From Anaerolineae bacterium (lineage in GTDB: Bacteria > Chloroflexota > Anaerolineae > Aggregatilineales > Aggregatilineaceae), in the NCBI GenBank assembly GCA_023382715.1, contig JAHDWP010000003.1, positions 1 through 64,000 on the forward strand: DNA of 64,000 nucleotides, written 5' to 3'. Below, piece after piece: positions 8,587 to 18,368 of this stretch. The translations under genes and the position numbers were made by a program. The notes under the pieces were generated by a model. It made no database searches and was not told where the DNA came from. It worked only from the letters and a program-made list of their open reading frames with translations. Position 1 is the first letter of the stretch. Each line of letters starts with the position of its first letter.

Positions 8587-9674
8587 CGAGGTGCCGCCTT
8601 CTCGCTGCTGTGACGCTCGGCGCTCTTCTCGCTGTCAGCGGAGTGGGCGCGCTGACCGCTTCTCCCACCTCGGCGCAGGCCAGCCGCCTGCGCGTGATCG
8701 CCAGCTTCAGCATCCTGGCCGACGTGGTGAGCCAGGTGGCCGGGGACGCCGTCGAAGTCGAGACGCTGATCCCGGTGGGAGCCAACCCGCACGCCTACGA
8801 GCCATCAGCGCGGGACGTGGTGCGGCTGAGCGAGGCCGACGCCGTCTTCGTGGTCGGGCTGAACTTTGAGGAGCGGCTGCTCGATGTCGTGCGCGAGGCG
8901 AGCGGTGGCGCCCTTTACGAGCTGTGGGGCTGCCTGCCGGTTCGCCCGGTGCTGGCCGGGCTGGACGATCACGGTGAAGAAGCCGAGCACGCGGACGAGG
9001 CGCCGTCCGAGAGCGAAGCCGGCGACGCGCTCGACGCCCTGTGCGCGGAGCACGCGGCGGCAGTGGGCGCGGCGTTCGGGCTGGAAACGCTGACCCTGCC
9101 CGGCGCGGTGACGCGCGCGGACGCGGCCTACCTCGACACGCTGGCCGAGGCCGATCCGCACGCCTGGACCGACCCGGTCAACGTCGCCCTGTGGACGCTG
9201 CTGATCCGCGACAGGCTCAGCGCCGCAGACCCGGCCAACGCCGCCCGCTACGCCGCCAACGCCGGAGCGTATCTGGAGCAGTTGGCCGCGCTGCACGCTG
9301 AGATCGCCGCGCAGATGGCCGCGCTGCCCGCCGAACACCGCTTCATCGTCACCAATCACCAGGCGCTCAATTATTTCGCGGCGCGCTACGGCCTGACGCT
9401 GGTCGGCGTGATCCTCCCCGGCGGCGGCACGTCGTCCGAGCCATCGGTACAGGAAGTGCTGGCCCTGATCGAGACGATCCGCAGCGTCGGCGTCCCGGCC
9501 ATCTTCACTGAGACGACCGTCAGCGAAAGCCTGGCCCGGCAGATCGCCGATGAGTCCGGGGCGGCGCTGGTGCGGCTCTACACCGGCTCGCTGAGCGAGC
9601 CGGGCGGCCCGGCGGGCACTTACCTGGACTATATGCGTTTCAACGCCGGGCAGATCGCCGCGGCGCTGCGCTAG
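8583..9674 (+). CDS. znuA: Zinc/manganese ABC importer, substrate-binding protein
   Basis: This 363-residue cluster A-I metal-binding protein has a signal peptide (residues 1-31) and the core LRVIASFSILADVVSQVAG. Ligand-region motifs are NPHAYEPSARD, DPHAWTDP, VTNHQALNYFAARYG and FTETTVSE. An acidic/His loop (HGEEAEHADE) lies near residue 140, where ZnuA proteins carry their metal-scavenging loop. The start overlaps the regulator stop by 4 bp. The stop codon TAG is the first CTAG of a MITE-like element that separates it from znuC. The symbol is by family; manganese specificity is not excluded. Confidence 0.9.
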   Translation: MTRCRLLAAVTLGALLAVSGVGALTASPTSAQASRLRVIASFSILADVVSQVAGDAVEVETLIPVGANPHAYEPSARDVVRLSEADAVFVVGLNFEERLLDVVREASGGALYELWGCLPVRPVLAGLDDHGEEAEHADEAPSESEAGDALDALCAEHAAAVGAAFGLETLTLPGAVTRADAAYLDTLAEADPHAWTDPVNVALWTLLIRDRLSAADPANAARYAANAGAYLEQLAALHAEIAAQMAALPAEHRFIVTNHQALNYFAARYGLTLVGVILPGGGTSSEPSVQEVLALIETIRSVGVPAIFTETTVSESLARQIADESGAALVRLYTGSLSEPGGPAGTYLDYMRFNAGQIAAALR

Positions 9675-9855
9675 CATATTGGCGGAAGTCCGCCAGCAGT
9701 TGTTCGCTGTCTCCCCCACCCCAAACCTCTCCCCCGCAAGAAGGGAGGGGCTGAAAGCCCGCGCTCTGCTCCCTTTCCCCCTCGTGGGGGAAGGGCCGGG
9801 GATGGGGGGCTGGACCAGGCCAAACCGTACACCTATTTCCGCCTCGATGTGCTAG
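9671..9855. mobile_element. MITE-like element with CTAG ends, copy 1
   Basis: The 185-bp segment is bounded by CTAGCATATTGGCGGAA and the near-inverted TTCCGCCTCGATGTGCTAG. The interior has C-rich/G-rich hairpin arms (CCTCTCCCCCGC, CCCTTTCCCCC, GTGGGGGAAGGG). Length, CTAG ends and interior match the element at 28624-28805. It encodes no protein. It sits inside the znu operon between znuA and znuC, and its left CTAG supplies the znuA stop codon. Confidence 0.6.
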
Positions 9856-9891
9856 CAGCCCGTCATCGAGCCGAAAGCTGCGAGGACTTCT

Positions 9892-10776
9892 ATGGGCATT
9901 CCGCTGCGTTCCCTGGTTTCTGCCAGAAATAACGGCTCCGAGTGCGACGAGTCGGCGCCGGTCATGACCGTGCGCGACCTGGCGTCGGGCTACAACGGCC
10001 AGCCGGCCATCCGCGACCTGACCTTCGACGTGTACGCGGGCGAGCGGATCGGCATCGTCGGGCCGAACGGGGCGGGCAAGTCCACCCTGTTCAAGGCGCT
10101 GGTCGGGCTGCTGCCGCACCAGGGGGCCATCTCCATCCTGGGCGCGTCGTGTCGCGACAGTCACGGCATGATCGGCTACGTGCCACAGCACGAGGCGATT
10201 GACTGGCGCTTCCCGGCGACAGTGTGGGACGTGGTCATGATGGGCCGCGCCCGGCAGATCGGCTACATCCTGCCGCCGCGCAAGCGCGACCGCGTTGCCG
10301 TGCGCGAAGCGCTGGAGCGAGTGGGCATGTGGGCGCTGCGCAAGCGGCAGATCGGCGAGCTGAGCGGCGGACAGCGGCGGCGCGTCTTCGTGGCGCGGGC
10401 GCTGGCCCAGCGCGCGCGCGTGCTGCTGCTGGACGAGCCGTTCAGCGGCGTGGATACGGCGGCGGAGACGGACATCTTCCAGGTGCTCGATGTGCTGCGC
10501 GACGAGGGCGTGGCCGTGCTGCTGGCCACACATAACCTGGTGCAGGCGGCGACCCATTATGATAAGCTCATGCTGCTCAACAGCGGGCGCATGCTCGCCT
10601 ATGGCCCGCCCGCACAGGTCTATACGCCGGACAACCTGGCGGCGACGTTCGGCGAGCGCATCGCCCTGGTCCGCGAGGGCGATCGGTACCTGGTCATCCC
10701 TGACCAGCCGTGCCACGACCACGATCACGATGACCAGATGCACAGGCATTCTCATTCGCACAGGATAGCGTCATGA
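9892..10776 (+). CDS. znuC: Zinc/manganese ABC importer, ATPase with His-rich tail
   Basis: This is a 294-residue ABC ATPase. Walker A is GPNGAGKST (about residue 60), the Q-loop is YVPQHEAIDW, the signature is LSGGQ, Walker B is VLLLDEP and the switch is THN. The QHEAIDW segment is typical of metal-type (ZnuC/MntB) ATPases. The C-terminus carries a His/Asp tail (HDHDHDDQMHRHSHSHR) that should bind metal and is longer than the core family needs. GAGGA precedes the ATG. The gene overlaps surE by 4 bp. Confidence 0.92.
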   Translation: MGIPLRSLVSARNNGSECDESAPVMTVRDLASGYNGQPAIRDLTFDVYAGERIGIVGPNGAGKSTLFKALVGLLPHQGAISILGASCRDSHGMIGYVPQHEAIDWRFPATVWDVVMMGRARQIGYILPPRKRDRVAVREALERVGMWALRKRQIGELSGGQRRRVFVARALAQRARVLLLDEPFSGVDTAAETDIFQVLDVLRDEGVAVLLATHNLVQAATHYDKLMLLNSGRMLAYGPPAQVYTPDNLAATFGERIALVREGDRYLVIPDQPCHDHDHDDQMHRHSHSHRIAS

Positions 10777-11588
10777 CTCGACCCTTGATCTTGATCTGCA
10801 ACGATGATGGCATCGCCTCGCCCGGCCTGGCCGCCGCCGCCGCCGCGCTCGCCCCGCTGGGCGACCTGCTGATCGTCGCCCCCAGCGAGCAGCAGTCCGG
10901 CATGGGGCGCAGCTTCCCCCAGTTCAACGATGGGCGGCTCTTCCAGGCGACGGTGCGTTATGACGGCCAGGCCTGGCCCGGCTATCGGGCCAACGCCTCG
11001 CCCGCCCAGGCCGTGGATCACGCCGTGCTGGAGCTGGCCGACCGGCTGCCCACGTTGGCCGTGTCCGGTATCAATTATGGTGAGAACGTCAGCACGAGCG
11101 TCACCGGCTCCGGCACGGTGGGTGCGGCGCTGGAAGCGGCCGCTTTCGGCATCCCGGCGCTGGCCGTCTCGCTGGAGACCGACCCGGCGCTGCACTACTC
11201 CCACGACGATTCGGTGGACTTCAGCACGGCGATCCACTTCACGCGGCTGTTCGCCGCGCGCTGGCTGCGCGCTGAGCGCCCGCCGGACGTGGACGTGCTG
11301 AAGATTGACATCCCGGCCAGCGCCACGCCGGCCACCGCCTGGCGGCTGGCCCGGCTGGAGCGCGCCCAATACTTCGTGCCGCTGCCGCCGCAGCGCCGCC
11401 GCCTGGAAGACGAAGGGCGCATCGGCTATATGTTCAATGCCAGGGCGATCATGGACGAGCGATCCGACGCGGCGCTGGTGCGGGCGGGCATCGTCGCGGT
11501 GACGCCGCTGACGCTGGACATGACGGCGCGCGTCGCGCCGGAGATCATGCAGCGCTTGCTGGACGATGGGGAGAGCGCGCGGCCATGA
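10773..11588 (+). CDS. surE: 5'-nucleotidase SurE
   Basis: The 271-residue protein has the SurE active-site motifs ICNDDGI near the N-terminus, APSEQQSG and SGINYGENVS. These bind the divalent metal and phosphate in the family, which hydrolyses nucleoside 5'-monophosphates. It overlaps znuC upstream and znuB downstream by 4 bp each, so it is translated as part of the metal importer operon. SurE needs a divalent metal, which gives a loose link. It interrupts the usual adjacency of ATPase and permease. Confidence 0.92.
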   Translation: MTRPLILICNDDGIASPGLAAAAAALAPLGDLLIVAPSEQQSGMGRSFPQFNDGRLFQATVRYDGQAWPGYRANASPAQAVDHAVLELADRLPTLAVSGINYGENVSTSVTGSGTVGAALEAAAFGIPALAVSLETDPALHYSHDDSVDFSTAIHFTRLFAARWLRAERPPDVDVLKIDIPASATPATAWRLARLERAQYFVPLPPQRRRLEDEGRIGYMFNARAIMDERSDAALVRAGIVAVTPLTLDMTARVAPEIMQRLLDDGESARP

Positions 11589-12550
11589 TTGAGATCGGCG
11601 CGCTGACGCCCTGGCTGGCGGAGATCGGCCTGTGGGACGCGCTGCGCCAGGGCTGGGCGACCCTGCTGCTCAACCTGGACAGGCTGCTGCTCGCCCCGCT
11701 GGAATACCCGCTGCTGGCGCGCAGCATGGAGGCGGCGATCATCGTCGGCATCGTCAGCGGCGTGCTGGGCACGTTTGTCGTGGTGCGCGGCATGGCCTTC
11801 TTCGGCGACGCGCTGGCCCACGCCATCCTGCCTGGCGTAGCTGTCGCCTATCAGCGCGCCAACGGCAAGACGGACGATCTGTTCTGGGGCGGGCTGGTGG
11901 CGGGCCTGCTCAGCGCGCTGGGCATCGGCTACCTGACGCGCCACGAGAAGATCCGGGAAGACACGGCCATCGGTGTTGTCTTCGCGGCCATGTTCGCCCT
12001 GGGCATCGCCATGATCTCGCGCATTGACAACTATGCTGGCGACCTGTCGCACATCCTCTTCGGGCAGATCCTCGGCGTGTCGCCCGGCGACCTGCGCCTG
12101 ATCGCCCTCTTTGGTGCGGTGGTGCTGGGCGTGGTGGCGCTGTTCTACAAAGAGCTGATGATCATCTCGTTCGACCCCACGCTGGCCCAGACGCTGCGCC
12201 TGCCAGCCGAGCGGCTGCGCCTGTTACTGCTGGTGCTGATCGCGCTGACCATCGTCGTCTCGCTGCAAACGGTGGGCATCGCGCTGATGGTGGCGCTGCT
12301 GGTCACGCCCGCCGCGACCGCCCAGTTGATGAGCCGGCGCCTGCTGCCGATGATGCTCATCGCAGCGCTGATCGGCGCGGCGTCGAGCATCATCGGCTTC
12401 TACGTGTCCTACCACCAGGACATCGCCACCGGCCCGGCGATTGTGCTCACAGCGACGGCGCTCTTCGCCTTCGTCTTCGCCGAGCAGCAGATCGGCGGGG
12501 CCATCGGCCAGGCGTTCCCCCGGCTGCGTATCAGATCTGCCCGGCAGTAA
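11585..12550 (+). CDS. znuB: Zinc/manganese ABC importer, permease
   Basis: The 321-residue polytopic protein has about eight or nine hydrophobic segments and ABC-3 family motifs: VVRGMAFFGDALAHAILPGVA, DLSHILFGQILGVSP and LLVTPAATAQLM. It forms the channel for the znuA/znuC products. Its start overlaps surE by 4 bp. The first ~45 residues are an amphipathic extension before the first core helix. Confidence 0.92.
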   Translation: MIEIGALTPWLAEIGLWDALRQGWATLLLNLDRLLLAPLEYPLLARSMEAAIIVGIVSGVLGTFVVVRGMAFFGDALAHAILPGVAVAYQRANGKTDDLFWGGLVAGLLSALGIGYLTRHEKIREDTAIGVVFAAMFALGIAMISRIDNYAGDLSHILFGQILGVSPGDLRLIALFGAVVLGVVALFYKELMIISFDPTLAQTLRLPAERLRLLLLVLIALTIVVSLQTVGIALMVALLVTPAATAQLMSRRLLPMMLIAALIGAASSIIGFYVSYHQDIATGPAIVLTATALFAFVFAEQQIGGAIGQAFPRLRIRSARQ

Positions 12551-12585
12551 GGGCGCTGCTCTGCTGCGCCCTGAGGCAGAGCAAT

Positions 12586-12667
12586 ACCGCAGAGGCGCAG
12601 AGAGCGCGGAGAAAAGCGAAGAGTCTCTATAGGCTCTTCTCAAGACTTTCCTCTGCGTCTCTGCGGT
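12586..12667. repeat. Imperfect inverted repeat downstream of znuB
   Basis: ACCGCAGAGGCGCAGAG (12586-12602) is nearly complementary to CTCTGCGTCTCTGCGGT (12651-12667). An inner GAAGAG/CTCTTC pair lies between. No T-tract follows, so this looks like a dispersed repeat rather than a classical terminator. A GGGCGC/GCGCCC hairpin at 12551-12571 recurs near 54851. Confidence 0.55.
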
Positions 12668-12832
12668 TCAGAAATCTCCTCTCCCTGCACCATCCGGGCC
12701 ACCCGCGCGCTCCGAGTCATAATATTGCGGTATACTAGCATTAAGGTGTATGATCAGTCTGACGCGCGGCCGGGTTCCGGAAAGTGGCCTGAGCACGCAT
12801 CCCGACGCATCACGCATGGCAAGGTGGACAGG

Positions 12833-13960
12833 ATGGGAGCGCGTATTCTTTTCGTTGAGGACAACGACGACCTGCGCAAGAGCGCAACGCTCATGCTGGA
12901 AATGGAGGGGTTCGCCGTCGTCGGCGCGGAGGATGGGCGTGCGGCGCTGGGCCTCATCGAAACGGGCTTCCATCCCGATCTGATCATCAGCGACATCATG
13001 ATGCCGCGCGTGGATGGCTACCAGTTCTTCGAAGCGGTGCGCCGCGATCACCCGCATCTGCGCGCGGTGCCGTTCATCTTCCTGACAGCGCGCGGCGCGC
13101 GGCGCGACATCACCGCAGGCAAACTCCTCGGCGTTGACGATTACCTGGTCAAGCCCCTTGATTCGACAGAGCTGCTCGGAGCGGTGAAGAGCAAGCTGCG
13201 CCGCGTTGCCGAAATGCGCGACCTGGCTGATGAAACCCTGGGCCACGCCCGGCAGACGCTTGTCGAGCTGCTGGCCCACGAACTGCGCACCCCTCTGACC
13301 TACGTCACCGGCGGGTCTGCGCTGCTGGCCGAGGAGTTGGAGCGACAGCAGCTAACCCCGCTCAGCGAAGACATCCGCGCCAGCCTGGAACTCATCCAGA
13401 GCGGCGCGCAGCGGCTCAACCGGCTGGCTGAACAGGCGGCGCTCTACGCCCAGATCGCCAGCGGGCAGGTTGCCAGCCGGATACGAACCACATCGTCCCG
13501 CCTGAACCTGGCTTTTCTGGTGCATGACGCGCTGTCGCTGGTGAACGGCATCACGCATGAGCACGCGATCGCCGTGCAGCAGGCCCCATCCGGCGACGAG
13601 GCCCTTTGCGTGATCGGGCTGCGCGCCTTGCTGATCAACGCGATCAGCGAGATCATCCGCAATGCCGTGCAACACTCCCCGGCGGGCAGCACCGTCACCA
13701 TCCTGCTCGGCTGCACGGAGACTCAGGCCATCCTGACCGTGACCGACCAGGGCACCGGAATGGACGAAGGGCAACAGGCGATGATCTGGGATCTGCTGAT
13801 CCAGCTTGAGCGCCCTGCCGGCGAGCACCAGGGGGCTGGCCTGGGGCTGCCCCTGGCCAAGGGAATCGTTGAGGCGCACAGCGGAGAGATCGACCTGGTC
13901 AGCGCCCCTGGCGTAGGCACTCAGGTGACGATCCGCCTGCCGCTCGCCCCGTCCGAGTGA
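12833..13960 (+). CDS. Response-regulator/histidine kinase fusion
   Basis: This is a 375-residue cytoplasmic protein. The ATG at 12833 is preferred because AAGGTGG precedes it and the receiver begins at once (ARILFVEDNDDLRK). The receiver (residues 1-120) has phospho-acceptor Asp in LIISDIMMP and switch Lys in VKPLD. HisKA follows with phospho-acceptor His in LLAHELRTPL. HATPase_c has an N-box (NAISEIIRNAVQHS), G1 (TDQGTGMD) and G2 (GAGLGLPLAKG). There is no sensor or membrane segment, so input probably comes through the receiver, as in phosphorelay intermediates. No partner gene is adjacent. Confidence 0.9.
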   Translation: MGARILFVEDNDDLRKSATLMLEMEGFAVVGAEDGRAALGLIETGFHPDLIISDIMMPRVDGYQFFEAVRRDHPHLRAVPFIFLTARGARRDITAGKLLGVDDYLVKPLDSTELLGAVKSKLRRVAEMRDLADETLGHARQTLVELLAHELRTPLTYVTGGSALLAEELERQQLTPLSEDIRASLELIQSGAQRLNRLAEQAALYAQIASGQVASRIRTTSSRLNLAFLVHDALSLVNGITHEHAIAVQQAPSGDEALCVIGLRALLINAISEIIRNAVQHSPAGSTVTILLGCTETQAILTVTDQGTGMDEGQQAMIWDLLIQLERPAGEHQGAGLGLPLAKGIVEAHSGEIDLVSAPGVGTQVTIRLPLAPSE

Positions 13961-13970
13961 TGGCCCCCTC

Positions 13971-14753
13971 TCAGAAGCCGAGCGACGCTCCCCCATCAAT
14001 CAGAATCGTCTGGCCCCGGATCATGAAAGCGTCCGGCGAGCAGAGAAACGCAACCACGCCGGCTATGTCCTCTGGCTCCAACACCTGCCCGGCGGGCGTG
14101 TGCGCCAGGGCATAAGCGAAGCGCTCCTCGAAGTGCTCGCGCATTCCAGGGAAATGCTGCAAGGCGTCGGTGCGCACCATGCCCGCCGATACCGCGTTGA
14201 CCACAATGCGCAAAGGAGCCAACTCCACCGCCAGGTAGCGCGTCAGCGCTTCCAGCGCCGCCTTCGACGCGCCGACCACCGCGTATTCCGGCAGCACGCG
14301 CTGCGCCCCGATGCTCGACACGTTGACGATGGCCCCGCCACCGCGCCCGGCCAGGATGGGCACGGCGCGCTGGGCCAGGAAGAGCGCCGCCCGCGCGTTG
14401 ATGTTCAGCGTCCAGTCCCAGCCTTTGACGCGCTGCTCCATGACCGGGCGGTTGTAGCCCGACGCGGCGTTGTGGACGAGAATGTCCAGCCCGCCCAGCG
14501 CTTCAGCCGCTTCGTCCACCAGGCGCTTGCTGTCGTCTGGCTGGCCAACATCGGCGCGGGCCACGTAGACGCGGCGGCCCAGGGCGCGAATCTCCTCGGC
14601 GGTCTCTTCGGCGGGGGCGCGATTGCGGAAGTAGTTGAGGGCGATGTCCGCGCCCTCGCTCGCCAGGCGCAGCGCGATGGTCTTGCCGATGCCGCGCCCG
14701 CTGCCGGTGATCAGCGCGATCTTGCCCGCAAAGCGTGGAGCCTGCTGCTGCAT
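13971..14753 (-). CDS. SDR reductase, FabL-like enoyl-ACP reductase
   Basis: This 260-residue Rossmann protein has GSGRGIGKTIA as the NADP(H) motif, NAAS, and a catalytic region with SSIGAQRVLPEYAVVGASKAALEAL. The VSAGMVRTDALQHFP segment and the YAVVGASK spacing resemble the FabL (enoyl-ACP reductase III) branch more than FabG, so a role in fatty-acid synthesis is suggested. The ATG at 14753 follows GGAAAGGG. It converges on the kinase gene with 10 bp between. Confidence 0.8.
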   Translation of the reverse strand: MQQQAPRFAGKIALITGSGRGIGKTIALRLASEGADIALNYFRNRAPAEETAEEIRALGRRVYVARADVGQPDDSKRLVDEAAEALGGLDILVHNAASGYNRPVMEQRVKGWDWTLNINARAALFLAQRAVPILAGRGGGAIVNVSSIGAQRVLPEYAVVGASKAALEALTRYLAVELAPLRIVVNAVSAGMVRTDALQHFPGMREHFEERFAYALAHTPAGQVLEPEDIAGVVAFLCSPDAFMIRGQTILIDGGASLGF

Positions 14754-14888
14754 GGTGGCTGCCCTTTCCACTACGAGAGAAAACAAGTCCCCTCGCCCCG
14801 CTCGCAAAAGAAAGAGGGGTGAGGGGATGATACTGCGAAAAGCTCAGAACAGCCTCCAGACTCGCCCTCTACACATCTCACATCTCCC

Positions 14889-14923
14889 AAAATCCCCCGC
14901 TCCAGCCGGGCCAGAGCGGGGGA
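14889..14923 (-). terminator. Terminator for the PD40 surface-protein gene
   Basis: Read on the minus strand, TCCCCCGCTC pairs with GAGCGGGGGA across an 11-nt loop and is followed by TTTTGGG. It lies about 100 bp past the stop at 15024. Confidence 0.65.
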
Positions 14924-15023
14924 CTTTGATCGTCAGGTGAGATGTTTCCCCTCTCCCTGACAGAGCCAGGGAGAGGGTCAGAGGGCAGGGCCTGGCCCCC
15001 GCAGACTTCGGAAGCCCAGCCTG

Positions 15024-18000
15024 CTACCTGTTCTTGGACGGCGAGGGCAGCGACCGCTGGCGACTCGCGTCCTCATCGGCGGGCGTGTTCTGCGGATACT
15101 GGTCGGAGTCCGGGTGATCGGTCAGTTGGACCGCCTCGGTTTCCACCAGGATGGCAGGCGCATCTATCGGCAGCGCGGGCGTCTCGAAGATATTCGAGTC
15201 GCCAGTGATATCCGACGTGAAGATGATGATATTCGAGTTGCACCACCACGTCGGCGCGTAGTCGGCGATGTCGTTGTCGGTCACCAGGCGGGTCTGGCCG
15301 CTGGCGAACTCGTACACGTAGATGTCCAGATCGCCATCGAGATCGGACTGGTAGGCGATGAGCGTGTCATCAGGTGAGAAGACGTGCAGGGTGGCGTCGC
15401 CGCCCGGATCAGAGACCTGTATCACGGCGGAGCCATCCGCATTCATGGCCATCACCACGCTGTTGCCGCCGAAGCGATAGCTGTAGAAGGCGATCTTGGA
15501 GCCGTCGTGCGAGTACTGCGGCTCGTGATCATCGCCCTGGCCATCGCTCAGCCGCCGGACTTCCAGGGTGGCCACGTTCAGCTCGTAGATTTGCCAGAAG
15601 CCGTCGCGGTCGCTCTGGAATACGATCTTCGAGCCATCGGGCGACCAGAAGGCGTTGAGATCGTTGCTGGGGCTGTCGGTCAGGCGCGTCTCGACTCCGG
15701 TCGCCACGTTGACCATGTACAGGTCCCAGTTGCCGTTGCGGGCCGAGTCGTAGACGATGTGCGCGCCGTCCGGCGACCACATCGGGTCAACGTCAATCGC
15801 GTTGATGGTATACGTCACGCGTTGCTGGAACGTCCCGTCGGCGCTGCCGATGTAGATCTCCCAGTTGCCATCGCGGTTGCTGGCGAAGGCGATCCATTCG
15901 GCATCGGGCGCGCGGCTGGGCGCGACATCATATACGCGCGGTCCCACCCCCTGCGTCAGGTTCGGCTCTGTCCCTGGACGGCCCGGCAGGTCGCCCAGGC
16001 GGAAGACTTCCCAGTCACCAGTCTGATTGGTGTGGTAGACCAGCCAGTCGGGGCAGACCGCGCCACCCACCTGGATCGGCGTCCAGGGCGCGTGCACAGC
16101 TTCAGCCGGCTCGCAGCCTTCCGTCGTCATCGAGATCACCGGGAAGCCATTCGGCCCGCTCTCCAGCGTCTCACCGCAGACCGGCACCGGCAGGGTCGGC
16201 GATGGGGGAGGCGGAGGAGGCGGCGGCACACAGCCAGCAACAGATGCCTGGGCCAGGGCTAGGCCTCCCGACACCTGATCTACCTCGAAGCGCAGCGTGC
16301 CGGGCACGCCGGGGAAGCTGAACTGCTGCGACGCACCGCCGGCCAACTGCACCGTCCCGCTGTTGATCAGCGTGTCGTTCTGGTACAGCCGCCAGGCCGT
16401 CGGGCCGCCCATGTCGAACCCGCTATTTGTCACCGTGAAGGCAACCTCATAGGTGGGCACGACGCATATGCCGCTCGCTTGCAGGATGGATGGCGGAGGC
16501 GGAGTGAGCGTTGGCGGAGGCGGCGGCGTGTTGGTTGGTTTCGGCGTGGCGGTTGCCATCTGGCAGATTTCCGCTTCCGTGCTCACGGTGCGCGGACTGT
16601 GCGCGTCATACTGGTAGGTGATTGCAACCGTATGCGCCGCGTTAGCGGTGACGAAGGTCGCCGTCCCACCGGCGGGCACAGTGCCATTCCCGCTCTCGGT
16701 CCCGCCGACCACTTCCCACGTGAACGGCTGATCGAAGCTGTTGGGATTGCTCACTGTCCACAGTTGCGACCCGTCGTCCTGGCACTCGTAGCTCAAAGTC
16801 AGGTCGCTCAGGCATGGCTCGCCACTTTGCTCTACGTCTATCTGAGTGCCACCTACGCGCAGGATGATTGTTTTCGACCCTGGCGTAGTCTGGAAGAAGA
16901 CATCGCCGTTGGCTGCCACGGTGCCGCTACCCGCTTCGCTGCTGCCTTCCACCTCCCAGGTGAAGAGCACGTCGGACGGGTTGGGATTGTGCACCCGCCA
17001 GAGGAGATAATCCTGCCCTGGGTAGCCGCACATGAAGGCCAGGTCCAGGTTGGGCACGGGGGTGTTGGTGAACGTCGGCGTGTTCGTCGGCATCTGGGCG
17101 CAGCTAGCCGTCACGCTCAAGGAGGCCGTCTCGAAGGTTGCAGACGAATAGACGATGGTCATGGTGGCGTTGCCAGCATAAGGCCCGTAGGGCAAGAACT
17201 CACCAGGACCAATCGTGAAAACGCCGCTGTCCCCCGGCCCGCCGGGTTCGGTGACCTGCCACGTGCCCGATACGACGTCGGTGCCGCTGAAATAGCCGAT
17301 CACAAAGGTAGCGCTGGTATCCGCGTTGCACTGCACCCCCAGGTTGAGCACGGCATCGGGGCGCGGGGTATTGGTGGGCGTGCGGGTGTTAGTCGGTGTC
17401 CGCGTGGCGGTGGGTGTCGGCGAAGGCCCGTCTGTGGCTGTCGCGGTGGGCGTGCGGGTGTTGGTCGGTGTCCGCGTGGCGGCGGGTGTCGGCGAAGGCC
17501 CGTCTGTGGCTGTCGCGGTGGGCGTGCGGGTGTTGGTCGGTGTCCGCGTGGCAGTCGGCGTGGGCAGCGGGAGGCACGTACCCGTCGCGCTCAGCGTCAC
17601 CAGTTGTGTCGAGGTGTTGTACTGAATGGTGATGGTGGCGTTGCCGGCAAACGTGCCGATCATGGCGCTCTGCCCCGGATTGACGCTCAGATTGCCCGTG
17701 GTCGTCTGGGCGGTATCGGGTTCGAAGACGGAATACGAGAGGTTGGCCACTCCGCCGCCGATGTTGATCACGCTGAAGGTCGCCGTCAGGTCGGGGTTGC
17801 ACAGGATGAACAGTTGCAGCAGGGGGTCTTCCTCCGCCAGAGTGTCCGGCCCCTGCGCGGCCAGACCCGGCTGAACAGCCGGGGCTTCAAGAACCAGGGC
17901 GGAAGGCTCCTGCGTCGGCGTCATGGTGTCCGCGAGAGACTGGGCGGGTTCTTCAATGGGCGGTTGCTCAGTTGACTCGGGCGAGTCCGGCTCCGAGGCT

Positions 18001-18368
18001 CCTTCCTCGCTGCCGTCTTCCAGAGAAACCGCTGTAGGAGTTTCGCTCGGCGAGTCCGGCTCCGAGACTCCTCCCTCGCTGCCATCTTCCAGAGAAACCG
18101 CTGTAGGAGTTTCGCTCGGCGAGGCAGCCGCCGGACAGCCATCGCTGTCCGCCGGGCCAGCTTCAGCCGGGCAGGCGTCGTCGGCGTCCAGGACGCCATC
18201 TCCGTCGCCATCGGCTCCGCTACTCTGGACGGCTGGGGTGGGTAGATCGCTGGCGGTGCCATAGAGACCTACGTCGTCTCCGAACACCAGGGCAGCGATA
18301 ACCAGAAAGGATAGGACAATAACAGAGATGATCCAGATCTGCCGTGTCGGTCTTCCAGTGCGCGTCAT
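15024..18368 (-). CDS. Large membrane-anchored surface protein with Cys-framed domains and PD40/TolB repeats
   Basis: The ATG at 18368 (AAAGGAA upstream) gives 1,114 residues. Order: a signal anchor ([20 protein letters not shown]); a thrombospondin-3-like calcium motif ([15 protein letters not shown]); two 23-residue [16 protein letters not shown] repeats; five beta domains of about 80 residues, each opening and closing with Cys and separated by Thr/Pro linkers; and a C-terminal PD40/TolB-like propeller (about residues 780-1080) with repeated [10 protein letters not shown]-type strands. The linker region contains [12 protein letters not shown] repeats, probably glycosylated. It is likely exposed on the cell surface and may bind proteins or polymers. 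No catalytic motif is visible. Confidence 0.85.
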   Translation of the reverse strand: MTRTGRPTRQIWIISVIVLSFLVIAALVFGDDVGLYGTASDLPTPAVQSSGADGDGDGVLDADDACPAEAGPADSDGCPAAASPSETPTAVSLEDGSEGGVSEPDSPSETPTAVSLEDGSEEGASEPDSPESTEQPPIEEPAQSLADTMTPTQEPSALVLEAPAVQPGLAAQGPDTLAEEDPLLQLFILCNPDLTATFSVINIGGGVANLSYSVFEPDTAQTTTGNLSVNPGQSAMIGTFAGNATITIQYNTSTQLVTLSATGTCLPLPTPTATRTPTNTRTPTATATDGPSPTPAATRTPTNTRTPTATATDGPSPTPTATRTPTNTRTPTNTPRPDAVLNLGVQCNADTSATFVIGYFSGTDVVSGTWQVTEPGGPGDSGVFTIGPGEFLPYGPYAGNATMTIVYSSATFETASLSVTASCAQMPTNTPTFTNTPVPNLDLAFMCGYPGQDYLLWRVHNPNPSDVLFTWEVEGSSEAGSGTVAANGDVFFQTTPGSKTIILRVGGTQIDVEQSGEPCLSDLTLSYECQDDGSQLWTVSNPNSFDQPFTWEVVGGTESGNGTVPAGGTATFVTANAAHTVAITYQYDAHSPRTVSTEAEICQMATATPKPTNTPPPPPTLTPPPPSILQASGICVVPTYEVAFTVTNSGFDMGGPTAWRLYQNDTLINSGTVQLAGGASQQFSFPGVPGTLRFEVDQVSGGLALAQASVAGCVPPPPPPPPSPTLPVPVCGETLESGPNGFPVISMTTEGCEPAEAVHAPWTPIQVGGAVCPDWLVYHTNQTGDWEVFRLGDLPGRPGTEPNLTQGVGPRVYDVAPSRAPDAEWIAFASNRDGNWEIYIGSADGTFQQRVTYTINAIDVDPMWSPDGAHIVYDSARNGNWDLYMVNVATGVETRLTDSPSNDLNAFWSPDGSKIVFQSDRDGFWQIYELNVATLEVRRLSDGQGDDHEPQYSHDGSKIAFYSYRFGGNSVVMAMNADGSAVIQVSDPGGDATLHVFSPDDTLIAYQSDLDGDLDIYVYEFASGQTRLVTDNDIADYAPTWWCNSNIIIFTSDITGDSNIFETPALPIDAPAILVETEAVQLTDHPDSDQYPQNTPADEDASRQRSLPSPSKNR
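17374..17560. repeat. 72-bp in-frame tandem repeat inside the surface-protein gene
   Basis: GTGGGCGTGCGGGTGTT begins at 17374, 17446 and 17518, giving about 2.6 nearly identical units that encode the Thr/Pro linker. A separate 69-bp tandem pair at about 17982-18119 encodes the [16 protein letters not shown] repeats. Both are prone to copy-number change. Confidence 0.9.
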
